Made by a program: the position numbers and the translations under genes. From NCBI GenBank assembly GCA_020740775.1, contig JAHEWK010000035.1:124001-188000 (forward strand): 64,000 bases of DNA, written 5' to 3'. This DNA is from Ilyonectria destructans. Lineage: Eukaryota > Ascomycota > Sordariomycetes > Hypocreales > Nectriaceae. Below are positions 32,069 to 40,548 of the stretch, one piece after another (position 1 is the first letter of the stretch; each line of letters opens with the position of its first letter). Below the pieces are notes generated by a model that was not told where the DNA came from, did no database searches, and saw only the letters and a program-made list of their open reading frames with translations.

Positions 32069-32555
32069 AATTTGTGGTTGTTTTTGGGTAGGGGCACACC
32101 CACCGTGCGGCCCCGTTTGAAGCATAATCGCTCCCTCCAATCGCTTAGTCATCCAAAATCAACTTGCATTCATGGCCAGCTAGTCACGTGCGCACGCCTA
32201 ATTCTCCTCACAACAGGCTACGAGGGTCTCTTTCCTTTCTTCTTCCTTCTTCAACTACAATTTGAAGGTAAGAATAGCCTCCTTTTGCATCAAAATAACG
32301 CCACCGCCATGCGCTTTACGTGGGCGTTCAATCAGCTACGATATCGCATGGTTACGTGCTACATTTTGATATGCATTTTGCCCATATTGGCGGACCCACG
32401 CGCGCCTACGATTTTCCGCAGTACGTACTGACCCAGGCTAACCGTTACCCAGGCAGGAACCCCACAAGCCTTCCAGACGCGATGCATCTCCGTACGCGCC
32501 CGTACGTAAGCAGATTCGACACACTTCGGCTTCGTACGACTACGGATTGCCCATC

Positions 32556-33382
32556 ATGGCCGGCGCTCGCAAGAAGGGTGACAAGGACAAGGAGGCAGAG
32601 AAGGAGAGAGAGCGACTCGAAAAGGAAAAAGAGAAACAGGACAATCTGCTTCGTAAGGCTGCTATCGACCTCCTACGTGAGGATTTTGGAGAGGAAAAAT
32701 TCGGCCAGCTGCCTAAGGAAGTGCTGGAGATCGATACTTATACGTTCACATACAAGGGCGAACAGCCCACTGAGAACCCGGATCTTACCGTTTGGGCTCT
32801 GATGAATGCTCTGAAGGGTAGCAGCAAGAAGGGTTTTGCTGCCATTGACTCCACCAAGGTTTGTACCCGCAGATCAGCGTACTAGTTCGTACTAACTCGT
32901 ATCAGGAAGTACGTCCGCTTGAGCTCAACTACAAGACCGACAGCAAGTCTATGAAGAAGACCGCCCCTGTCCTCAACTTTCGCGGCAGTCAGAATTGTGA
33001 TACTATGCTCCGCCACCTGTACGGTGACGAACGTGAGGATACGGAGCGCTGCAACAAGTGTACGGGCCAAAACGGCTCCTTCAACAAGTGTATTGTCTCT
33101 GACACTCACCTGCATGCTTGTGCCAATTGCGACTGGAACCGTTCTAGCCAGGCATGTTCTCTCGGTGAGTACTTACACTTACGCACCTATATACAGTACT
33201 AATTAGTAGTAGGCAAGCAAAGCACCAAGCGCAAGGCCGATGACTTCGACTCTGATAGTGACAGTACGGACCCGATGGAGGACTTTGACCGCAAGACGCT
33301 CTTGAAGATGTCTAAGTTCTTTAAGGATGCTGCTGACAAGAAGAAGAGAAAGAAGGGGGCCACCCCTTTGAGGAAAGACTGA
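32556..33382 (+). CDS. DUF3716-like zinc-binding protein of the transposon
   Basis: Three exons (32556-32858, 32906-33164, 33213-33382) give 243 residues. The introns are 47 and 48 nt; the first has an ideal ACTAAC branch site, the second ends TAGTAG. The N-terminus is a charged helix (KKGDKDKEAEKERERLEKEKEK). The middle has CNKCTGQNGSFNKCI and CANCDWNRSSQACS, the Cys pattern of the fungal DUF3716 family, likely one or two zinc sites. The C-terminus is acidic then basic (DSDSDSTDPMED, KKKRKKG), a probable nuclear localisation signal. DUF3716 domains have no known function; DNA or protein binding in transposition is inferred from context. The start is the ATG at 32556; a TTG nine bases upstream is in frame but unnecessary. 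A 5'-leader intron starting at GTAAGAATAG (about 32268) is possible. Confidence 0.82.
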
Positions 33383-34087
33383 GGTATATCACCCTTTACA
33401 TGAGAATACGAGCTCGTACCGACCCTTTTCCTAGTCTACTTAGTCATTTCCTACCACCCCTGTTCTGAGATTCTAAGGCAAAATTTCTTTTTGTAATCTA
33501 AGCCAAAATATAAACGAAACTTTTGCGTACGACTGCAAGAGGCATACAGAGCATTATAATACCTAATTGCTAGCTAGGGCCTGAAATGAAATTTACTTTA
33601 GTCTTTAATTGTTTTTAATGTGAGGAAGATGTAATGTATTTGCCTTAAAATCTGGGGAGTATTGCTGGGTAGAGTCTGGTTGTATATTGTTGAATTGGAG
33701 GCATGGAACACCAGGGCTCCAGGATGTCACGTGTGGAATAGGGAGGCCTTCGGGCCCCACTTATAGGCCCGGGGTGTAGTCCAAAGCAGACAGCCCCTTA
33801 CAACAACAACAGATACAGAATACACACACAGGTTCAAGGTCATCAAATGGTCACATAAGCAATCCAACATATATTGTATGATTACTAACGACCACCAGTA
33901 GCTTTGCCCCTGAATTGCCTAATCAGGCTCTAGCTCAAAAATTAAGATTACGCTCTCGTACGGCCACGTACGCGGCCATGCGAAAAAGATTTCCAGCCCC
34001 CGATTGAATCCAAAGCTCGAATTTTCGATTTTTAGTACGAGCCCGTACTTCTCGTCACGGCCTCATACGAGCCCGCAAGTCAACGCA
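33383..34087. promoter_or_regulatory. Spacer with CGTACG sites upstream of the integrase gene
   Basis: No gene. CGTACG occurs at 33526, 33957 and 33967, with further GTACGAGCCCGTAC-type sequence at 34035-34047, just ahead of the integrase start. The rest is AT-rich. Confidence 0.45.
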
Positions 34088-35711
34088 ATGGGCCGCCCTT
34101 CGATTGACTTATCTTCATTTCGCATACAAATTCAACAATGGAAGAATGATGACCATCTCACATACGATCAAATCGTCACGCGCCTTAATGAGCATTTCCA
34201 CGTCATAGTGGGACGTACGACCGTGTATCGCAGCCTCAAAAGTTGGAATATCTCGGTCAAACAATACACCAAAGACTCAGAACACCTTCGTCAGCATATT
34301 AAAGATTTATTCTTTAATAAGGTCTTGAATGATCACTTTATGCTTCTGAAGCTTCATTCTGACGGCTTTATTATCACGAAGACTGGACTTGAACGCATAC
34401 GCCGGGACCTTGGGCTTTGGCGCCGTCAAGACCCCGAGCAGATATCAGAAAGCCTACGCGAATTGCGCCGTTTCTTTGAAAGCGAGTCCGAACAGAGCAC
34501 TAAGCTTAAAGACTTTGGCCGTACGTATCTCTACGCAAAGGTCCGTCGAGCTGGACTCGTACTCAGTCGCCGGGCGCTGTACGAAGGCTTTCGTGAGTTT
34601 TATCCTGGAAGTATTACCGAACGTTGGAATACGATGCGATATCGCCGAGGTGGATGGACAGCACCTGGCCCTGACTTCATGTGGTCTCTTGATGCCTATG
34701 ATAAATTGAAGGCTTGGGGCTTTGAGATTTACGCTTCAATTGACGTATACTCACGGTTTATTACGTGGTTTTATATTGGCATATCAGCCAATACGTCACG
34801 GAGTGTTGTTGCGCAATACCTTCACGTACTTTCAGAACGCCAAACAATGCCCAATATCATCCGTTCAGACCGCGGCCGAGAGACAATTCTAATGGCTGGA
34901 GCACATTTCTACCTTTCGAAAGAACGCGTGCGTGTACGGGATAGTATTCGGCAAGACGTGCGCTTCCAAGACTGTTGGGCCTACGGCAAGAGCACGAATA
35001 ATCAGAAGATTGAAAGCTGGTGGCTTCGGCTAAGTCGAGGCAGGGCTAAGTTCTGGCGGGTAAGTATAGACTGATATCTTTATTTATGATGGCGTATTGA
35101 TGTATTCTTAGGAGTATTTCTCTGAAATCACGGGACTTTCATATTTCTCGGATGATTCCGTACCCGACCGTATTGCGATGCTTTATATCTTTATGCCAAT
35201 TTTGAGAGAGGAATTCGCCGACTTCGTACACATGTGGAATGTGCATTACATTCGTAAACAGCGCAATAGGCCACATGTTGTTCCCGGGCAACCATGGAAC
35301 CTTTACTTTCAGCCCGAGGCCCGACAAGTCAGAAGCTGGGCAGAGGTCATCCCTCAGGGACGACTAGATACACTTCAGAATATCTTCGCAGAAGACCATA
35401 TTGACCTTGACGCTTACTTACCTGAGCATACGATAGCTATTTGCGATCGCATACTCCAAAGCCGTCAAGACTACCCGCAAGATCCAGTAGAACGGCCACA
35501 TCTTTCTACATATCTCTTCTTACGGCAGCATTTGCAGCAGTATATTATCAATCAAGAATCACCTGCTCTAGAGCTACTATCAACACCTACTGGTGGACTG
35601 GACCGCGTACGAGATCATTTGGCAGCGAATGATATTGATGCCACTACGCTTGATAGGCTCAAAAATGAGATTGGAGAGGAGATTGATGATGTTGACGAGC
35701 AGGAGGACTAA
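34088..35711 (+). CDS. DDE integrase-core transposase
   Basis: Two exons (34088-35059 and 35112-35711) around a 52-nt GTAAGT...TTCTTAG intron give 523 residues. The N-terminus carries a helix-turn-helix-like segment (YDQIVTRLNEHFHVIVGRTTVYRSLKSW). The catalytic core shows the first Asp in FMWSLDAYDKLKAWGFEIYA, further IDVYSRFITWFYIGIS, the second Asp in IIRSDRGRET, and the Glu in STNNQKIESWW, 48 residues after the second Asp. After the intron come PDRIAMLYIFMPILREEFADFV, MWNVHYIRKQRNRPHVVPGQPW and a short acidic tail. This is the eukaryotic integrase-core family found in many fungi and some animals (retroviral-integrase fold). It should cut the inverted-repeat ends and join them to target DNA. 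All three catalytic residues are present and the frame is clean, so activity is plausible. Confidence 0.9.
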
Positions 35712-35756
35712 CCATATAACCAAATACGTACATGATTGAAGCATTTCGCACTCAAA

Positions 35757-36893
35757 TTAATCTATATTCTTATTCTTCCCCCTCCCAGCTCGAAAAGGAA
35801 GCTTCTTCTCAGGTGAACCCCCCTGTGTTTCTGACTGTTCGATATCGCTCGTAAAAGGATCACTCAGTGCGGCATCGTTCGAAGCTGTATCTGTGACTGT
35901 AATACACCCCGCGATAACCTCATCCTTGACTTCAGTCTTGATGGGGCTTCGAGCTTCGAGCTTCATTGGTACCAGAGATAGCACTAGGGCTTTGAATTCG
36001 TCCTTACTGGTTGATACGCGCCCTGACTTTGCCGTACGTGGAACCTTGGGCTTGATAGGACTTGGCGTTGACATATCCGAGTCCATATCAGAAGGCCCGT
36101 GATCAATAGCCCTTTTGCGGCCACGTGCGGCTCTCAACGGCCTCTGACAGTCGTCATCAGGTCGGGGTCCCTCGTTGAAGAGCCAAAAAGTGAGATTGGC
36201 TGTATCACGTTGCTTTGTAACGGTGATATTCCCCTGGCTGAATAGATCTCCTAGCGTAACGGTATTGTACGCTCCACTAGGGAAGTATACGGGTCCAGAA
36301 GTAGCGCCAACTGTTGATACGGAATGAACGACTTGCCACTCTTTCTCCTTGAGGCGTTCATCGCATTGCTCGACGATGAATCTGATCATTGAGCTATGGG
36401 ATGAAAACTTACGCCCTAGTACGACTTCAACAGATCCAGTACGCTTTCCAGCGTGCCGAATTCCCTTGTACACTGGAATCGTGATGCCTGGGATGCTATC
36501 ATCGATATAGCCGTCACCAATCCAGAAGATTGCTGATAGTTCGACAACGACTGGGTCCTTTCGGATCCGTGTGGCTGCGATACTGCTCTGACGGTTCTGT
36601 ACGGCCATCATAGTCGAAGCCTGATAGGTGTCAGGCATTGGCACAGTTGTAGAGGAAGTAGTGATTATGCCCCGTGAGGCAATGTTCTTTGTCGTAGAGG
36701 TCCGTTGGGTTAAAGGTGAATCAACGGTCAGGTCGATCGAAATAGGGGCTGCATTGTGTAGAGCCGTAGGGAGTCGTTGAGCGCAATGCGGGCAATAAAC
36801 AGCCCCCGGAAATTTCGTACGGATATCCACATGACGAGTACGTTGTTGCGCTGATGGACAGTACTCTGTTTGAGGAGGTGAAGCGGGCTCCAT
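35757..36893 (-). CDS. Third protein of the transposon, unknown function, SUMO-related motifs
   Basis: A single-exon 378-residue protein from ATG 36893, convergent with the integrase gene and ending 46 bases from it. It has an N-terminal CPHC pair, then SIDLTVDSP, which fits a SUMO-interacting motif. The middle region (VVVELSAIFWIGDGYIDDSIPGITIPV to LFSQGNITVTKQRDTANLTFWLFNEG) looks like a folded beta-rich domain that I do not recognise. The tail is basic and Ser/Pro-rich with PIKTEVKDEV, containing two psi-K-x-E sumoylation consensus sites. Three CGTACG palindromes lie 44-69 bases upstream of the start. A longer frame to 37031 begins with GTG and crosses these sites, so the ATG is preferred. 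It may aid targeting, regulation or host interaction; this is inference. Confidence 0.8.
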   Translation of the reverse strand: MEPASPPQTEYCPSAQQRTRHVDIRTKFPGAVYCPHCAQRLPTALHNAAPISIDLTVDSPLTQRTSTTKNIASRGIITTSSTTVPMPDTYQASTMMAVQNRQSSIAATRIRKDPVVVELSAIFWIGDGYIDDSIPGITIPVYKGIRHAGKRTGSVEVVLGRKFSSHSSMIRFIVEQCDERLKEKEWQVVHSVSTVGATSGPVYFPSGAYNTVTLGDLFSQGNITVTKQRDTANLTFWLFNEGPRPDDDCQRPLRAARGRKRAIDHGPSDMDSDMSTPSPIKPKVPRTAKSGRVSTSKDEFKALVLSLVPMKLEARSPIKTEVKDEVIAGCITVTDTASNDAALSDPFTSDIEQSETQGGSPEKKLPFRAGRGKNKNID

Positions 36894-36936
36894 ACTGAAA
36901 GAAGGTGGAAAGTTGATAGAGAGCAGCGAAAGTGTG

Positions 36937-36962
36937 CGTACGAGTTCGTACGAACTCGTACG
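36937..36962. promoter_or_regulatory. Array of three CGTACG palindromes
   Basis: CGTACG at 36937, 36947 and 36957, at exact 10-bp spacing, about one helical turn; the middle one is the centre of the longer palindrome CGAGTTCGTACGAACTCG. The spacing suggests cooperative binding on one DNA face. The array lies just upstream of the third gene and about 180 bases from the right inverted repeat. Confidence 0.55.
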
Positions 36963-37139
36963 CAACCTTATACCCCTTTCACCATATACTAAATTGGCCC
37001 GGCAATGGGAAATGGATGGTCCCTTGTACACCGGTAAAGCAATTTTCTCATTGAAATTACGATACGGGCTCGTATGCGGCTAAACAGAAGGATAAATACA
37101 CATTGGGGTTAGTCTAGTGATGAAAAAAAAGAGGGCCGG

Positions 37140-37174
37140 GGGTTTTGGAACTGTGCCCCCTATGGACTTCCGTA
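37140..37174 (-). repeat. Right terminal inverted repeat, 35 bp
   Basis: Perfect reverse complement of the left repeat at 32034-32068; followed by the target duplication CCAAT. Confidence 0.95.
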
Positions 37175-37179
37175 CCAAT

Positions 37180-38046
37180 CAGCAAACTCGCAGCCTGTCC
37201 GTGCACGTTTCATAAAACAGCCACACCTGGGAGGCAAACGCCATCAAGCAAGTCCGCCTTCTTTTCGCCAAAACATGGGACAGCCGTAGAATTCGACTAT
37301 GTTCCGCCAGGTGCCACAGCATGACAAGCTGGATAGCAACAACGAGTTCATACGGAAGTATATTGGGCATATGACGAGACGGCAAAATCACGGCTCCGGC
37401 CTGCCGCAAGATGAACTGAATCCTTCATGAGTTGGTCGAGTGGCTTATGATACCCCTGTCGTCACAGCCTAAGAATGCTCCCCGCGTAAGCATGGGGAGG
37501 GAAGTTCCGTCGGCATTCCAAGCACAATTGCCATTCTTACATCTCATTCATCTATATGTCAGAGAGCCATCACAAGTGTTCCACTTTTTTCATCATCCAA
37601 GTTGATAAATGACAAGCAAAACCAATGCCGAGCACGGGCCAAGTGAACCTCTTGCCAACCGCTAGCCATGCCCCCCCGGTCTTCGCCAACAACCAGAAGT
37701 GATCGTCGTCGAGAGAGACTCGCAGATCTGCAGGGATACAGGGGGGAAGGGCATCCTGAGGGTATCCTGGCATGATTTGGCAGCGCCACCGGCGCATGGA
37801 ATGGAATTCATTCGCCCAGGGGTACAAGTCCCATAGAAACCCTTCCCACGCTGTTATAGTCCGGACGGGCAGGGCTCGCAGTCGAAAGAAAACTCGGCCG
37901 GTCTCCTTGTCACCAGCCTGATTTCTCATCCCCTCCCACCGCTTTGCTTCCTATAACTTATTTAAATCTTTCAGTTCATACATGTATAAAGTGTGGCCTT
38001 CCAAGTCCAAACGAACTCGCTTGCCCACACCACAGTCTTCCTGGCT
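37180..38046. other. Weak coding signals only
   Basis: A minus-strand ATG-initiated frame at 37570-37929 (119 codons) and another at 37179-37409 are open, but I recognise nothing in them and several competing frames overlap. Confidence 0.25.
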
Positions 38047-38484
38047 ATGTACGAGAAGAAGCTGCCACCCTTGCCTCCTCAGTCCGCCCGGGACCGGACG
38101 TCTCCCCGGACAGTAGTCGCCCCATCCCAACCGCCGTCTCAGAGGAACCCACTCGGCCATGTGAATCGGCAGGCCCAGCCAGGAGGTGACATCCTCGCGT
38201 CCCTCGAACAAGATATTCTCAAGCTGCGCAGGGAGAATGATGCACTGCGGCGCTCCATGGTTGAGAAAGAAACAAAAATCGAGATGCTCCAGAATCTGTA
38301 TTCTCAACTTCGTCAACGGATGGACGAGCAGACTCGTCAGACGGCTCAGCTCTTCCAGACTATACACTCCGCCATCAAGACTTACCGGGATAATAAAAAA
38401 AACCAGGCCGGGCACCTTTCAAAAAGATCCTCTGAGGAAATCGTGTCCAGAGCCTTCAGTGACCGTGATGAGGGCTGGCTCTAA
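38047..38484 (+). CDS. Hypothetical coiled-coil protein, 145 aa
   Basis: From ATG 38047 the protein has a proline-rich N-terminus (YEKKLPPLPPQSARDRTSP) and a clear heptad-type coiled coil (DILKLRRENDALRRSMVEKETKIEMLQNLYSQLRQRMDEQTRQ), ending SRAFSDRDEGWL. The strong helix periodicity makes this frame better than the overlapping minus-strand one. The family is not recognised. The frame extends upstream only through a TTG. Confidence 0.5.
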   Translation: MYEKKLPPLPPQSARDRTSPRTVVAPSQPPSQRNPLGHVNRQAQPGGDILASLEQDILKLRRENDALRRSMVEKETKIEMLQNLYSQLRQRMDEQTRQTAQLFQTIHSAIKTYRDNKKNQAGHLSKRSSEEIVSRAFSDRDEGWL

Positions 38485-38845
38485 GCGCCCCGGGGGCCGA
38501 GAGGACGAGAGCTGCGCGTCGCTCAGCTCTCGTCTCTAGCTTGCGCTTTTGGTGTCAGGAGTACGACCATCTCCCTGTACGTCTTCCCAGTCTAACCTAT
38601 GGACAGGATCATGTATAGTCCGAGAAAACTACCGAAGACCGTGTTCTGAGCAACCACACTGGCAACGGAATCGTGTAGAAGGAGACGGAGCAGCAGCAAG
38701 GAGTAATTACTCTATATTACAGAAGCGTCTATTAATTTCTAATTACATCGCATTCCTCATTTCATACTGCAGCTGTCCTTTACATATTCCCTCGTGACCT
38801 TGACTATAGAGTGAGGTACATTCGATTCAGTTTCGCAGTTAAACG

Positions 38846-40143
38846 ATGTTAAAATTGGTAGAATTTAGAAATATTTCGTTCCCTAAACATCAATCCTAGC
38901 TATTGTGAATATACTTTTCCCAAGTATAGGAGTTTAAAGTCTGGGTCCCCCTTTAGGGCCTCATAGGGGACCCTTACTGTCCGTCCTTACATTATTAGTT
39001 TACTAAAATACAGACATGGGGGTCATTCACTCCAACAGCTTGATAGCTGGGAAGGGAACAGCAGGGGAAAGTCGATTATATCTTAAAGGGGGCTAAGAGG
39101 GTCATCGCACAGGATAACTAAGAAGCAGTCGAGGAAGCTAAGAAAGCGGCAACAGGTATGTAGTGCTAAGCGGATGACCTATCATTCTCATCCCTTGAGG
39201 ACATGTTGGTCACCTGTAATGAGAAAGAGGTCGAGACAATTCATATCCGATGTGCAAGCTACTTGGAGTTCCTCTGAGCGACGCCTCCGTCCGCGGAGGC
39301 GGTACGGTGACCGGTCTGCGCCCACGCTGTAATGGAAAGGTGATTGCATGCTCGCCTAGTTTTTTCTTCACTTTGTTGTTTGTCATGCAAAACTTTATTC
39401 GACATATCGTGATTTATATAGCGCCAGTGAGAAAATTTCAACGGTTCTAACGGTACTGCTTTCGTTAAATGCCAGTAAAAGCTGCGTTGCCGAGAGAGTT
39501 CACGATGATTTGGTTCTAGGGTAGCTGTCGGCCAGAGTTAAGCTCGCACACTAACTTGGCGGGGAGCACTTAATTACTCCACGTCAAATCCACTCCATCC
39601 ACTCCATGAATGCTTCGAGTGGAAGGGATGGATTAATAATCCATTAGCCGACCAGCCTCGTGGAATGGACCGTGCATTCAGTGGATTGATTTGCAACCCT
39701 GGCCCTTTTAGGTTCGTACGCAGAGGAGTTGGTTGGCGGTGACCGTTCGTTGTCTGGAATAGAGTGCAACGTAATTTCAAAATCCTCTGGATTTGTCCTA
39801 GACCCATGGCCCATGCACGTCTGCGGTCACTCGAGCCGTTGTGCGATTCCCGATCCGGGTTGACGTTTGCCACGTGCTAGACTCGGTGACGCCCGGGTCA
39901 TAGCGTGATAGGCGGACGATAAAGCGTACCGGGCGATTGCGGCCGGCGGTACTGATCAGTTCTAACGAGCGGGCTCGCGAGGATGTCCAGCACTTCTGGG
40001 TGAATTGATACCTTCTACCTGCGACGACGGCGTCGTATTCAGCATGTGGGATTGATGGCCCTAGTGATCAAGACGGTTGGTTTTATTTGATTATGGACGA
40101 GTAGGACTGGGAATTTGCGGTGGCGGTTTGACCAGCCGGGATC
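38846..40143 (+). repeat. Long dispersed repeat B, copy 1, with a nested insertion
   Basis: Bases 38846-39276 and 39783-40143 match, in inverted orientation and roughly 85-90% identical by eye, the continuous block 54445-55240. Recognisable shared strings include TTCCCAAGTATAGGAGTTTAA, AGTGCTAAGCGGATGACCTA, and GTACTGATnAG. Between the two parts lies a 506-bp insert. The repeat has short decayed frames only, and its class is unknown. Confidence 0.8.
39277..39782. mobile_element. 506-bp nested insertion with 7-bp target duplication
   Basis: The insert interrupts repeat B and is flanked by TCCTCTG at 39270-39276 and 39783-39789; the other repeat copy has only one such site, with CCTCTGG and no insert. 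It starts with a hairpin (GCCTCCGTCCGCGGAGGC) and ends TTTCAAAA. There are no terminal inverted repeats and no long coding frame. The A-rich end and direct repeats suggest a short retroposed element, but the class is uncertain. Confidence 0.65.
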
Positions 40144-40548
40144 TGCGGCCCACTTGACAATCTCGTGCTGCAGTCGTCCCTGCATCTCCGTTGATACCTT
40201 CGTCCGTCCATCCACCAGGCCGACGCTCACGCCCTTGCTCGGGTTCCAGCCCTGCTCCCGCGGCATTCCGTTTGGCGTCGGCCCTAGAAGGTCGACGACG
40301 GCTACTCCACGAAGGGACCAGTCTCTGCAACTGTATCTTTCCCTGCAATTACTGCCCCCCCGGCGCGTTCCACCATGGCTCATCCTACTGGCTAATCTCC
40401 TGTAAATGTCGACGCAACTTTCAGATGCGCCCTGGTGTACTTACATAGTGCGATCACCACCACAATCACACAGCCATGTCTCCTTCCAACTCAGACCCCG
40501 AACGATATCACATCCTCCTCCCCCCTTTCACCTCAACTACGTATAGAC

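Larger units (their letters stand above)
32034..37174. mobile_element. Intact three-gene DDE transposon with 35-bp terminal inverted repeats
   Basis: The left end 32034-32068 and the right end 37140-37174 are perfect 35-bp inverted repeats beginning TACGGAAGTCCATAGGGG. Both sides are flanked by CCAAT (32029-32033 and 37175-37179), a 5-bp target duplication. The element is 5141 bp and carries a DUF3716-like gene and an integrase-core gene on the plus strand and a third gene on the minus strand. All have complete frames and consensus introns, with no RIP-like stops. The integrase is the obvious transposase. Repetitive CGTACG sites fill the spacers. I cannot match this gene combination to a named superfamily; a cut-and-paste element is inferred from the inverted repeats and target duplication. 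Confidence 0.93.

Noticed and set aside
32034..37174. Interpretation as a Polinton/Maverick or a Ginger element
   Set aside because: No DNA polymerase B, capsid or protease genes are present, and the ends (TACGG...) and 5-bp duplication do not match the usual AG ends with 6-bp duplications or TGT ends with 4-bp duplications; it remains unclassified.
37570..37929. A 119-codon ATG-initiated minus-strand frame
   Set aside because: No recognised motif and strong overlap with other open frames; too weak to call a gene.
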